Assembly: GCF_001655685.1 (NCBI RefSeq)
Contig: NZ_LYVF01000009.1
Location: forward strand, 59,417 to 123,416
Length of the DNA: 64,000 nucleotides
Direction of reading: 5' to 3'
Origin: Desulfotomaculum copahuensis
GTDB lineage: Bacteria > Bacillota > Desulfotomaculia > Desulfotomaculales > Desulfovirgulaceae
Position numbers and translations under genes: made by a program. The notes below the pieces were generated by a model. That model worked only from the letters and a program-made list of their open reading frames with translations. It was not told the origin of the DNA and did not search any database. Shown here in pieces: positions 39,011 to 48,447 of the stretch. Positions within the stretch are counted from its first letter, which is position 1. Each line of letters starts with the position of its first letter.

Positions 39011-39040
39011 TTGACAAGATTTTACCACATGAGGTAATCT
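39011..39040 (+). promoter_or_regulatory. Probable promoter of the first cas8b operon
   Basis: A perfect TTGACA at 39011-39016 and TAATCT at 39035-39040 are 18 bases apart, about 70 bases before cas8b. Confidence 0.5.
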
Positions 39041-39112
39041 AAAGTAAAGTAATTCTTGCAATAAAAACAATCTAAGGAAATTTACATTCATTTCGATTTT
39101 GGAGGTGATAAA

Positions 39113-41152
39113 TTGATTGATGCGGCACGTGTGATGGCATTGGATTTCCTTGTGGGGGAACTGGCCGGGGAAGAACTGCCCGCTGAAGTGGAAGATTGGT
39201 ATCAAAGCCTGCGCCGGAATTTTCCCGGCATGATGTTTCCCTATCTGGTAGAGGACAGCGGCAGGATGGGAACGGTATATATTTTGGAGAAATGCGCTGA
39301 CAATCTGGTGAGGCTTTCAGTACAGGACATAGTGAGCGGTGCCGGTGGTCAGGGATGCACGCCTGACAAGTTGCCATTTATGCGGCCTTCCGGCTCGCAG
39401 AGCGCCCAGGTCGGGCCTGTTATTAAAAGAAGCTATGATAAGACGAAAGGAGGTGGGCCGTCGGAAAAAATTTTGATCACGACGATGAAATATTTTGATG
39501 AGGTAGCACAGGCAGACAGGCCCTGGTCACCCTATTTCCAGGATATTGTAGACATCCTTGGCTGTAACGAGATCAGATTGCCAGGTGGAGAAGTGCTTAA
39601 CTGGCGGGATCGCGATTACGCAAACATGCTTGCGTGCGCGGTGGACAGGATCGGGCCGCAAAAGGGCACGGTAATGCTTACTGTAAGGGACAGTAAAGGC
39701 CTGCTGCCGGGTGAGAACCCCCTGTATCTTGATTACCTGTTGACAGAGAAACTGGCGGGGGAAAGATATGCTACTAAAGATGCACCGGCTAAAGAGGAAG
39801 AAACGTGTTGCATTTGCGGTGCCGGCGGGGTAACTGTTTATCCCAACGCATTGAGAGGGGCGGGTATAAACCTCTGTAACGTGGACAGGGCCGGCGCTTT
39901 TCCCGGGGTTGATACAGTAGAGGCCTGGAAAAGGTTTGCCCTGTGCGGTTCCTGTGCCGATCTCCTATATATATATAAATTTCACGTCCTGAAAAAAACC
40001 GGGCCGAAAAAAGACAGGCTGCCCTTCAGCGCCAGGATCGCCGGCGAAAATGCCCTAATAATCCCGTCGTTTTTACCTGGTTTGCCGGTAGAAGACCGCC
40101 TCGAAGTCTTGAGGGAAGTAGAAGATTATATTGAAAACATGTCTGATGATGCGGAACAGGATGAAGACTGGCTCCTTGAGCTCCTGAAAGATAAAATGGC
40201 TGTCTTGAATCTGCTCATCCTCTGGGCCGACATCGGCCAGGAGATAGCGAACGTGACCGGTATGATTGTCGACGTGGTTCCCAGCCGGCTAAGGGAGCTT
40301 TCTGAAAAAAACGCCGTCGCGCTGAACTGGAAGCACCCCCTGTTTCCAAAAGTGCCGCTGCGAAAGGGGCAGGCGGACTTCAAGCCGGACCTGTCCCTGC
40401 GGGCACTGCGTCCATTGTTTTGGAGACCGGGTGGTAAAAAGGCCGAAGGCGTAAATAAAAGCAAGCAGCTTTTTCAGCTAAAAAGGCTGGTCGCAGCAAG
40501 CGTTTACCGTCACAGCGGGATCCCGGAGGATCGCTTCTGGGAGGAGATTATGACGACGGCACGCTGGTACTGGCTGGAGGCTTTAGAACAGAAAGAAGGG
40601 CATAGGGGGTTGTTGTATGAGGGCATGGGTAAAAAGGGGCCGTACCTGACGGCGGCCGGATGGGTCAGGCACCTGAACTGGTGGCTGTATTATTTCAAAC
40701 AGGTGGGGTGTATGGAGATGGAAAAAGAATACTTCAAGCCCGGGATGGAAGAATTGAGACCATACTTCGGGCCGGAAAGCGGCATAAACACGCCAGAAAA
40801 GGCGTTTGCCTTCATGCTGGGCGTGCTTTACGGGAAACTGCTACAGGTCCAGGGCGCCAGGGGGGTAAATGTGGGCGCAAACGCCCTGAGCTGGCTGAAA
40901 AGGCTCACCCTGCAGGGAAAAGATTTACCGGAGCTTTACACAAAGATCAGAGAAAAGCTGCTGGCCTATGAAACCGAAAAAAGTGAAAAAGTAAGGAGCC
41001 TTATCTCGGAAATTGGTCATTTAGGGGTTAAACTGGGGGACGCAATCAATCTTAATGAAACCCAGACCAACTATTATCTCCTTTTGGGACAGTCCATGGT
41101 GGCCGACATATTGCCTGGAGAAGAAAAAAATAAAGGAGGGGGTTCTAAATGA
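39113..41152 (+). CDS. cas8b: Type I-B Cascade large subunit Cas8b (first copy)
   Basis: It should recognise the PAM and recruit Cas3. The 679-residue product has the Csh1/TM1802-like layout: N-terminal region with SGQSAQVG-like basic patch, a zinc ribbon formed by CCICGAGG near 223-230 and ALCGSCADLL near 275-284, and a helical C-terminus (NLNETQTNYYLLLGQSMVAD). The TTG start follows GGAGGTGATAAA. The stop overlaps the cas7 ATG by 4 bases. Which Cas8b sub-branch it belongs to cannot be decided by eye. Confidence 0.85.
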   Translation: MIDAARVMALDFLVGELAGEELPAEVEDWYQSLRRNFPGMMFPYLVEDSGRMGTVYILEKCADNLVRLSVQDIVSGAGGQGCTPDKLPFMRPSGSQSAQVGPVIKRSYDKTKGGGPSEKILITTMKYFDEVAQADRPWSPYFQDIVDILGCNEIRLPGGEVLNWRDRDYANMLACAVDRIGPQKGTVMLTVRDSKGLLPGENPLYLDYLLTEKLAGERYATKDAPAKEEETCCICGAGGVTVYPNALRGAGINLCNVDRAGAFPGVDTVEAWKRFALCGSCADLLYIYKFHVLKKTGPKKDRLPFSARIAGENALIIPSFLPGLPVEDRLEVLREVEDYIENMSDDAEQDEDWLLELLKDKMAVLNLLILWADIGQEIANVTGMIVDVVPSRLRELSEKNAVALNWKHPLFPKVPLRKGQADFKPDLSLRALRPLFWRPGGKKAEGVNKSKQLFQLKRLVAASVYRHSGIPEDRFWEEIMTTARWYWLEALEQKEGHRGLLYEGMGKKGPYLTAAGWVRHLNWWLYYFKQVGCMEMEKEYFKPGMEELRPYFGPESGINTPEKAFAFMLGVLYGKLLQVQGARGVNVGANALSWLKRLTLQGKDLPELYTKIREKLLAYETEKSEKVRSLISEIGHLGVKLGDAINLNETQTNYYLLLGQSMVADILPGEEKNKGGGSK

Positions 41153-42135
41153 GCGACGATGAAAAAACTTTATCCGGACGGAGAGAATTTCTATTTCTGT
41201 ACGATATCAAGATGGGAAACCCGAATGGGGATCCCGACGAAAACCGCCCCAGAGTTTTACCCGATGGGACTTATTATGTTACCGACGTACGCCTGAAGCG
41301 TTTTGCTAGGGATTTTTTGAAGCACAGGGGATATGACATCCTGGTGGGCAACATTGAAGGAAGGACGACCAACCTGACCGGACGGGTGGCCCATTACCTG
41401 AATACAGTGGGAAAGGAAAAAGCCGAAGGTAAAGAGCTGGTGGAAATTATCCTGGACGCCTTCATTGACGCTCGTTTGTTCGGCAGTTCCTTCGCCTTTA
41501 AAGAAGGAAAAATCATGAACAAAGATGGTAAAGAAGAAAAATGGGAGCCGAAGCCGGAGCCCAAGACTATGACCGGTGCCGTCCAGATGAATATGGGTGA
41601 AGTACTGCACCGGGCGGAAAGCGTCGATATCCATGGTACGTCGGTTTTTGCCAGCGATGAGTCCAAGGAGCAGGGGACCTTCACCACTTATTTCGGCTTG
41701 CGGTACGCCATGATTGGCTTTTCGGGGGTTGCCAACGAGCATTCCGCCAGGATTTCCAGGATGACCGACTCTGATTACGAGATGCTTTTGAAGTCCCTCT
41801 GGCATGGCGTGCGGTCGGCGGCAAACACCAGGACCAAAGTGGGTCAGGTCCCGCACCTGCTGATAAGTGTGGAATACAAGTCTGGAGAGGAGTTTCAGTT
41901 TGGCCGGCTGCACGATTACGTCCGTTTGGCCGCCGTCAACGGCAAAGATGAGAAGGCCTGGTCTTCTCCGGCGGACTACCGTGTGGATCTGAGCATGCTT
42001 ATGGACAGGATCACGGGTCAGTCCGGCCGGATTCAGACGGTGCGCTACGCCCTTTCGGAAGATATCCAGCTTGCATCCGGTCTGCCTGCCGGATGGGTAT
42101 CCATGGATATCGAAAGCATATCCGAAGGTTGCTGA
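41149..42135 (+). CDS. cas7: Type I-B Cascade backbone Cas7 (Csh2), first copy
   Basis: It forms the crRNA-binding filament. The 328-residue product has the Csh2 signature LFLYDIKMGNPNGDPDENRP near 15-34, YYVTDVRLKRFARDFLKHRG near 42-61, RLFGSSFAFKEG near 109, GTFTTYFGLRYAMIGFSGVA near 178-197 and ARISRMTDSDYEMLLKSLW near 203. It is translationally coupled to cas8b (ATGA overlap) and followed by cas5 after 6 bases. Confidence 0.93.
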   Translation: MSDDEKTLSGRREFLFLYDIKMGNPNGDPDENRPRVLPDGTYYVTDVRLKRFARDFLKHRGYDILVGNIEGRTTNLTGRVAHYLNTVGKEKAEGKELVEIILDAFIDARLFGSSFAFKEGKIMNKDGKEEKWEPKPEPKTMTGAVQMNMGEVLHRAESVDIHGTSVFASDESKEQGTFTTYFGLRYAMIGFSGVANEHSARISRMTDSDYEMLLKSLWHGVRSAANTRTKVGQVPHLLISVEYKSGEEFQFGRLHDYVRLAAVNGKDEKAWSSPADYRVDLSMLMDRITGQSGRIQTVRYALSEDIQLASGLPAGWVSMDIESISEGC

Positions 42136-42141
42136 TCAGTA

Positions 42142-42870
42142 ATGATTAAGTTAATCAACTTTCGCATAAAGGGGCGTTTCGGCCATTTTTTACGGGCGGA
42201 TGCGGGGGCCAGCGCCATCAGTTACCCTGTTCCGCCGCGGACTGTGCTCATGGGGATAGCAGGAGCCGTGCTGGGCCTGGCCAAGGACCGGCCGCAGGTG
42301 GCCCTTGAACCTATGGAAGTAGCGCTTGCCGGCAAGATCCCTCAGACGCACTGGCACAAGGCGAAGCTACGCAAAGACCCGCCCGACTCACTTCCATATG
42401 AGGTAAAGAGAAACCAAAAACAAGAAAAAATTACCAAACCGGAAAAGGCCACCTTGATTAATCAGGAATGGCTGTTCGAGCCTTCATATGAAGTATGGGC
42501 CGGATTGCCCGAGCCTTACCACAGCGAACTGGAAGGAAGGTTGAAGGAAAGACGCTGGTATTTCCAGCCACATCTGGGGCTGTCGGAGATGATGGCGGAT
42601 CTGGAGTATATTGGCACCGTGGATGCCGAAAAGCTGACGGAAGGAATTTATCCGGTGGAAACCGTTATGATGCTGGAACAGGTTAAACCGGACATTGAGA
42701 GGATATATAGCGATAAGCTGGCTGTCAACATTTTGCGAATGCCCAGAACAGTAAGCCCGGAAAGGGTTTTTGACCATGCCCGCTACTTGATGGAGAGGGA
42801 AGGACGCCCGGTGCCGGTCCGCACCGCCGGGGCATACCTGGCGGGGAAGAAGGTTTTGATGTTTTTATGA
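42142..42870 (+). CDS. cas5: Type I-B Cascade subunit Cas5, first copy
   Basis: The 242-residue RAMP caps the crRNA 5' handle. It shows the Cas5 N-terminus FRIKGRFGHFLRADAGASAI at 7-26 then SYPVPPRTVLMGIAGAVLGL at 27-46, and RPVPVRTAGAYLAGKKVLMF at the C-terminus. It overlaps cas3 by 4 bases. Confidence 0.9.
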   Translation: MIKLINFRIKGRFGHFLRADAGASAISYPVPPRTVLMGIAGAVLGLAKDRPQVALEPMEVALAGKIPQTHWHKAKLRKDPPDSLPYEVKRNQKQEKITKPEKATLINQEWLFEPSYEVWAGLPEPYHSELEGRLKERRWYFQPHLGLSEMMADLEYIGTVDAEKLTEGIYPVETVMMLEQVKPDIERIYSDKLAVNILRMPRTVSPERVFDHARYLMEREGRPVPVRTAGAYLAGKKVLMFL

Positions 42871-45215
42871 ATGAAAGAATAAACTCACATCCGCACCTCT
42901 TTCTCAAAGAACATATCGAGCAGGTCAAAAAAGCCCTGGAAGGCATCTGGAGCTGGCACTTACCGGAAACAATAACGCCGGCGGTAAAAAAACTGCTGGG
43001 AAAACTGACCGAACTGCACGACCTGGGCAAGGGAACGAGCGCGTTTCAGGAATATATCAAAGATCCCCCCGGCTACAGGGGGGCCGGTGACGAAAAGTCC
43101 CATACCCCCCTGTCCCTGCTGTTTACCCTTGCCATAGCCCTTGACGGGGGGTGGGACGAACTGGATACTCTGATTCTGGCGGCCGCTGCCAGGGGTCACC
43201 ACGGCAGGTTGCCCACGGTGCCGGAAAAAAAGCTCGGTGGAGCCTCCTGCCCGGAATGGGATATTGACAATTTTGCCGGTGGCGAAAAGGCCAGGCTGCT
43301 AAAAAAACAGTTGAGCATGGTCAATTTCTCCGCCTTGGCAAAAGAAACAGGCGTTGATCTTAAAGACCCCCTTCAACGCCTTGCTGCTCAAGATGTCGTT
43401 AAATTTCTCGTAAAATTAAAAAAATTTCTTATTAACCGGGTCGCAGCCAAATTGTTCTCCCTATCCATAGAAGATGCCGTTGATTTCCGTCTGAAAGCCC
43501 AGTTGGTCTATTCCATGCTTCTGGAGGCCGATAAGGCGTTTCTGGCTGTTTCCGACCCGGAGCGTTATCTGAAAAGAGACGCCAGGCAATGGCAGGCGCG
43601 GTGGATTGATCAGTATATAGGCATGCCCGGGGATTCGGCGACGAACCAGTTGAGACAAAAAGCCAGGCGTGAAGTAATGGTTGCCATAGATAAAAACGAG
43701 AAGGGAAGGATTTTCAGCCTGACCGCACCCACAGGGAGCGGTAAAACCCTTCTGGCTGCCAACTGGGCCTTTAAATTAAGAGAGAAGACTGCTTCTGAAA
43801 CCGGCAAGCCCTCAAAGATAATTGTGGTACTGCCATTTCTGTCTATCATCGATCAGACAACAAAAGTGTACGGAGATCTCCTGCAAGCCGGCGGGTATGA
43901 GGCGGACGGCGCATGGCTTCTGACCAGCCACTCCCTTGCCGACCGTAACTATGCGGAATGGCTGGAAGAGGGGGAGAGGCCTTTCTATGTGGATACCTGG
44001 CGGAGTGAGTTAATTATCACCACCTACGACCAGTTCCTGATGAGCCTGATGGACCCTGAGGCCAGATACCAGATGCGCTTTCATAATCTCTGCGACGCCG
44101 TTATTATCATGGACGAGGTGCAGTCTCTTCCATGCCGGCTATGGCAACCCCTGGAAAAAATATTTAAAAGCCTTGTCACGACATGCAACAGCAGAATTTT
44201 ACTGATGTCGGCTACATTACCTCCCTTTGTAAGTGATACGCTACCGCTTCTCCCAGGGTTTGAAAAATATTTCTCCAGTTGTAAAAGGTACGTTCTTCGT
44301 TTTAGAACCAAAGAGAAATTGTCCATAGAGCAGTTTTGTGAAGAGTTGGAAAGCCGCCTGCCGGCATGGGCGGGGGAAAATAAACGGGTCTTGCTCACCT
44401 TAAACACGCGCCGGAGCGCCCGGAGAGTAAGAGATGCCCTGGCCGGCCCGTCCTCAACTGCTTCCGGGGTACCTGTTTATTTTATCAGCGCGGACGTAAC
44501 TCCCGGGGACCGCCTGGAGATTATTAAGAAGATTAAGGCGGGTAAACCGTGTATTGTTGTTTCCACCCAGTGCATTGAAGCCGGTGTCGATATCGACATG
44601 GACCTGGTCCTCCGGGACTTTGCTCCGCTGGACAGCCTGGTTCAGATTGCCGGGCGCTGCAACCGGGAGGGCAAGAAAGGTCGCTGTCCGGTGGAGATCG
44701 TCGACCTGGTGGACGAAGAAGGGGAAAGGTATTCTGAAATGATTTATGATCCCATTCACCTCCAGGTGACCAGGGACTTGATTGAAAACGAAACGGAAGT
44801 GCCGGAAGAAGAGGTGCTTGAGTTGTCCAACAGCTACTTTCAAGGTTTGTTTTCCAAAAAAGATACCGGCGGAATCCATTTGATCAGGTTTGCCCGCTGG
44901 CAGGAAGACCTGCCCGTGCATGAACTCCTGCGGGGAAAAGAAAAAATGCAATATACGTTTTTAGTAATTCAGCAAGATCCTCAATTAAAAGAAGATATGG
45001 CCAGAGCCAGTGGTGAGCACGACCGCTGGAAGCGCAGGGAAGCCTGGAGAAGGCTGGCCGGTCGAATTGCCCGTATCTCCGTTGGTGTTTACGCCAGGCC
45101 TAGCTTTCACCCGCAACAGATAGCCGAAGATTACCTTGGACACTGGATTTTGCAGGAAGGTTATTATTCCAGCGAGCGCGGTTTGTTGGTCGAGGGGGAA
45201 ACGAGGGTTTTGTAA
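42867..45215 (+). CDS. cas3: Cas3 HD nuclease-helicase, first copy
   Basis: It nicks and unwinds target DNA recruited by Cascade. The 782-residue product has an N-terminal HD nuclease (His in FLKEHIEQV near 16, LTELHDLGKGTSAFQEYI near 50, AARGHHGRLP near 110) and a superfamily 2 helicase (Walker A LTAPTGSGKTLLAANWAF near 288, DEVQ box VIIMDEVQSLP near 412, motif III MSATLPPF near 450, VSTQCIEAGVDIDMDLVLRD near 570 and IAGRCNREG near 595). Domain order and length are normal. Confidence 0.94.
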   Translation: MNERINSHPHLFLKEHIEQVKKALEGIWSWHLPETITPAVKKLLGKLTELHDLGKGTSAFQEYIKDPPGYRGAGDEKSHTPLSLLFTLAIALDGGWDELDTLILAAAARGHHGRLPTVPEKKLGGASCPEWDIDNFAGGEKARLLKKQLSMVNFSALAKETGVDLKDPLQRLAAQDVVKFLVKLKKFLINRVAAKLFSLSIEDAVDFRLKAQLVYSMLLEADKAFLAVSDPERYLKRDARQWQARWIDQYIGMPGDSATNQLRQKARREVMVAIDKNEKGRIFSLTAPTGSGKTLLAANWAFKLREKTASETGKPSKIIVVLPFLSIIDQTTKVYGDLLQAGGYEADGAWLLTSHSLADRNYAEWLEEGERPFYVDTWRSELIITTYDQFLMSLMDPEARYQMRFHNLCDAVIIMDEVQSLPCRLWQPLEKIFKSLVTTCNSRILLMSATLPPFVSDTLPLLPGFEKYFSSCKRYVLRFRTKEKLSIEQFCEELESRLPAWAGENKRVLLTLNTRRSARRVRDALAGPSSTASGVPVYFISADVTPGDRLEIIKKIKAGKPCIVVSTQCIEAGVDIDMDLVLRDFAPLDSLVQIAGRCNREGKKGRCPVEIVDLVDEEGERYSEMIYDPIHLQVTRDLIENETEVPEEEVLELSNSYFQGLFSKKDTGGIHLIRFARWQEDLPVHELLRGKEKMQYTFLVIQQDPQLKEDMARASGEHDRWKRREAWRRLAGRIARISVGVYARPSFHPQQIAEDYLGHWILQEGYYSSERGLLVEGETRVL

Positions 45216-45313
45216 GTGGTTTGTTTTCCGCGGCCATGTTTCAAGCAGTCCGGGCGGGAGATATCAATTTTGCCAACAAAAAAAGAAATAATTAGAGACG
45301 GAGTAGTATACCA

Positions 45314-45534
45314 GTGAACAAAAGTGAATTACATATGAAAATTGCTCGTTACTGATAACAGAAGGCCGAAGGAAGCTTGAGATCGGCGGAACGCGAATTG
45401 GCTGCGGGGAGTTTTTCGTTCGCTGCATAGAAGAAGAATACGGAAGGCTATATGACCAATTATATGATGACCGGCAAGAAGGAGACTATGAACTTTATGT
45501 GAAGTTTCAAAAGGATTTAGTAGGAAAGGAATAA
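45314..45534 (+). pseudogene. Frameshifted small gene between cas3 and the CARF gene
   Basis: A GTG at 45314 (GGAG upstream) opens MNKSELHMKIARY then stops at 45355. A second frame, open from about 45349 to a stop at 45532-45534, has protein-like composition (LEIGGTRIGCGEFFVRCIEE, GRLYDQLYDDRQEGDYELYV) but no usual start codon. A one-base shift near 45349 would join them into a 73-residue protein. I recognise no family. The 398-base gap 45216-45613 holds nothing else. Confidence 0.45.
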
Positions 45535-45613
45535 GAAAATGTAAAGATTTTCTGGTCAAGTTACGACATCTTGTGAGATGCCAGGATTAGGAGTAAAAGG
45601 ATGGTGCCACATA

Positions 45614-46786
45614 ATGTCTAAATTATTAACCTCATGCACGACCGACCACCTTTTTCTGCTTATTGGAACCAATCCACTGCCCAATTATGTCACAGCAAAA
45701 TTGCTGGCCGGTCCGAAAACACACGTTTATCTCGTGCACAGCGATGAGACAGGGGACCTGGCGAACAGGCTGGTGAGCACGTTAAAGCTGCCGGAGGGCA
45801 AATGGAGCAAGGTGTCGGTAAAGGAGGCGGACCCCTGCTCTATTTACAGCGAGGTTTCTAAATATGCCCGCGACAAATCGGTTATCGGTCTGAATTATAC
45901 CGGCGGGACCAAGCTAATGGCCGTACATGCTTTCCAGGCGGTAAGAGATGCGGATCCCGACGCCATTTTCAGTTACCTGGACGCCTGGGAATTAAAAATG
46001 ATAGCCGGTAGATCGGGAGCATATCCAGTTGAGATAACGGCAAATAACAAGGTGAATATAAACTTTAAAGAACTTTTGAGTCTGCACGGCTTGACCCTCG
46101 ATGAAAATGAATTTTCCAAGGAACTGAAATATCCTCATTTGTGTAAAGCGATCGCCGATCTTAACAAAAACGAAAAATCATTGAGTGTCTGGAAGAGATG
46201 GGTAAATAAAAACCAATGCAAAGATTTGCCTTTACAAGTGGACGAATTGGATGGCGTTATCCAGGCAATGCGGGAAATTTGCGATGGTTTGGAATTCAAC
46301 GGAGACAACCTGGCCCGGTTCCTGGGCTATGAAAGGGGGCTTTCTTCCAGCCAGATCTGGTTTCAAGGAAAATGGCTGGAAAACCATGTTTTGAATATTA
46401 TCATACAGTTAGTTAACCGAAATGACATTACTAATGTCAGTGATTACGGCATGAATCTAAGATGCAAGAAAGACTCTAAACAAAAGGACAGTTCTTTTGA
46501 ACTGGACGTCGCCCTGATCCTGGGGTATCAGTTATTTGCCATATCATGTATTGTCTCAGATGATAAGGCAAAATGCAAGGAACACCTTTTTGAAGCTTAC
46601 GTGCGGGCCAAGCAGATGGGAGGGGACGAGGCCAAGGTGGGTCTTGTTTGCAATTATGACCGGCCGGAATTATTGCAACAAGAGGTGGAAGAGTCATGGG
46701 ACGTGCCGAAAAAAAAGATCCGCGTTTTTGGATCAAAACACTGGCCGGCCCTGACGGAATACTTGATGGACTGGTTCAACTCATAA
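45614..46786 (+). CDS. CARF-domain protein of the Card1/Can2 (DUF1887) type with degenerate nuclease motif
   Basis: The 390-residue product has an N-terminal CARF domain (LLIGTNPLPNYVTAKLL near 15-31; ligand motif GLNYTGGTKLMAVHAFQAV near 92-110) that should bind cyclic oligoadenylate made by the neighbouring Cas10. The C-terminus resembles the DUF1887 PD-D/ExK nuclease: QGKWLENHVL near 251, SSFELDVALILGYQLFAI near 293-310, LFEAYVRAKQMGGDEAKVGL near 325-344. Where active members have ECK after the hydrophobic strand, this one reads SCI (311-313), so cutting activity is doubtful. ATG 45614 is chosen because homology begins there. cas10 follows after 17 bases. Confidence 0.82.
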   Translation: MSKLLTSCTTDHLFLLIGTNPLPNYVTAKLLAGPKTHVYLVHSDETGDLANRLVSTLKLPEGKWSKVSVKEADPCSIYSEVSKYARDKSVIGLNYTGGTKLMAVHAFQAVRDADPDAIFSYLDAWELKMIAGRSGAYPVEITANNKVNINFKELLSLHGLTLDENEFSKELKYPHLCKAIADLNKNEKSLSVWKRWVNKNQCKDLPLQVDELDGVIQAMREICDGLEFNGDNLARFLGYERGLSSSQIWFQGKWLENHVLNIIIQLVNRNDITNVSDYGMNLRCKKDSKQKDSSFELDVALILGYQLFAISCIVSDDKAKCKEHLFEAYVRAKQMGGDEAKVGLVCNYDRPELLQQEVEESWDVPKKKIRVFGSKHWPALTEYLMDWFNS

Positions 46787-46803
46787 TTTAAGGGGGGCTA
46801 AGT

Positions 46804-48447
46804 ATGGGCCGGCTTGCGCTGACTGTGGTGGATACGGCAGCCATTCAGGATTACGTCTTTTCCAGCAACAACCTCAAACAGAACGTGGGGGCCTCCGAAC
46901 TGGTCCACCGGGTCACCCACGAATGGGTGTACGAAGGTTTAACCGAAGTAGGGCTTACCAATATCATATTAGAGAAAAAAGAAATTGTTGTGAATGCAGA
47001 ATTTATTAATGATCTGCAAATAGAGCGGGACGGGCTGGTTTCGGAATTGGTTTACGCGGGCGGGGGCAACGCTGTAATCCTGTTTTGCTGCCTGGAAAAA
47101 GCGAAAGAATTCGCCGGAAGGCTCACCCGGCGTGCTTTGCTGGAAGCGCCGGGGCTGCAGGTGGTTGTGAAGCACGGAGAATTTGATTGGCAAAATGACC
47201 CCCTTTCCAAAAAGGTACGAGAAGTAATTGGAAAATTGAGCGCCAAAAAGGCCGACCGTCCGGTATCGGCGCCGCTCCTCGGCCTGGGGGTGACGGCGGA
47301 CTGCCAGTTCACCGGCCTGCCGGCGGTGTGTATAGAGGCCAAAGAGGAAAGGCGTATTTCTGCGGCGGTACGGGCCAAGCTGAAGGCTTTTGACGGGGCA
47401 CACAGCCGGCTTTTGAAGCTCCTGACCCTGGATGACGGAAAAGAACGGTACAGAATACCCAAAGAATTCGACGACTTCGGCCTCGCCAGAGGGAGGTCCA
47501 GTTACATTGCCGTGGCGCATGCCGACGGTAACGGGATAGGCAGCCGGGTCAACGCCATTGCCGAACAATACCCGGAACCCGGGGACAACCGCCCTTACAT
47601 ACTGGCAATGCGCCGTTTTTCCAATTCTGTAAATGAAGCTGGCGAAAAAGCGCTGAAAGCAACCGTTGATTGTCTAAAAGGATCCATCGTAGAATCAGAC
47701 GGCGCCAAAAAGGTGGCCGGCATTGTTGAATTGAAAGAAAATTATCTTCCTTTTCGTCCCATCGTGTTCGGCGGCGACGACACCACTTTTGTCTGTGAAG
47801 GCCGCCTCGGCCTTACCTTAGCCCAGAAATACCTTTCCATTTTGAGCGGCCAACCGCTGTCCGATAACGGCCGACCCCTGTCGGCCAGGGCCGGGGTGGC
47901 GGTGGTAAAGGCCCATTATCCCTTTGCCGGAGCGTACCGCCTGGCCGAAGAACTGGCTCAATCCGCGAAAAAATATATAAAGGAGATGGAGCGGGAAAGC
48001 GGTGAGAGTGAAGTCTCGGCCATGGACTGGCATTTCGCTGTGGGAGGTTTACTGCGGCCCCTGGACCTGATCCGCCGGCAGGACTACACCGTGGATAACA
48101 GAACCATTAACATGCGGCCGGTCCGCCTGGGCGGTGTAAAGGGAACGGACTGGCAGGCCTGGGATTTCTTTGCCTTCATGGTGGGTGAGTTTAAAAAAGA
48201 TCAATGGTCATCCAGGAAGAACAAGTTGAAGGGCCTGCAGGATGCTTTGCGCCGGGGAAAGGAAGCGGTGGAGCAGTTGCGCCTGATTTATCAGCTGCCT
48301 CTTTTACCTGCTGTGCCGGGCAATGACGCATCCGCCAGAAACGGCTACGTCGACCGGCGCTGCACTTGCTATGACGTCCTGGAAGCCCTGGAATTTTTCG
48401 TACCGCTGGAGGTGGCTGACCATGCAAACAATGTGGCTGAAGTTTAA
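46804..48447 (+). CDS. cas10: Type III-D Cas10, without HD domain
   Basis: The signalling large subunit makes cyclic oligoadenylates when the complex binds target RNA. The 547-residue product starts at once with a palm-like domain (DTAAIQDYVFSSNNLKQNVG at 10-29). It has YIAVAHADGNGIGSRVNAIA near 234-253 and an intact GGDD cyclase motif (IVFGGDDTTFVCEGRLGLTL near 320-339). There is no N-terminal HD nuclease, so the DNase activity of many Cas10 proteins is absent. AAGGGGGGCTAAGT precedes the ATG. It overlaps the next gene by 26 bases. Confidence 0.88.
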   Translation: MGRLALTVVDTAAIQDYVFSSNNLKQNVGASELVHRVTHEWVYEGLTEVGLTNIILEKKEIVVNAEFINDLQIERDGLVSELVYAGGGNAVILFCCLEKAKEFAGRLTRRALLEAPGLQVVVKHGEFDWQNDPLSKKVREVIGKLSAKKADRPVSAPLLGLGVTADCQFTGLPAVCIEAKEERRISAAVRAKLKAFDGAHSRLLKLLTLDDGKERYRIPKEFDDFGLARGRSSYIAVAHADGNGIGSRVNAIAEQYPEPGDNRPYILAMRRFSNSVNEAGEKALKATVDCLKGSIVESDGAKKVAGIVELKENYLPFRPIVFGGDDTTFVCEGRLGLTLAQKYLSILSGQPLSDNGRPLSARAGVAVVKAHYPFAGAYRLAEELAQSAKKYIKEMERESGESEVSAMDWHFAVGGLLRPLDLIRRQDYTVDNRTINMRPVRLGGVKGTDWQAWDFFAFMVGEFKKDQWSSRKNKLKGLQDALRRGKEAVEQLRLIYQLPLLPAVPGNDASARNGYVDRRCTCYDVLEALEFFVPLEVADHANNVAEV

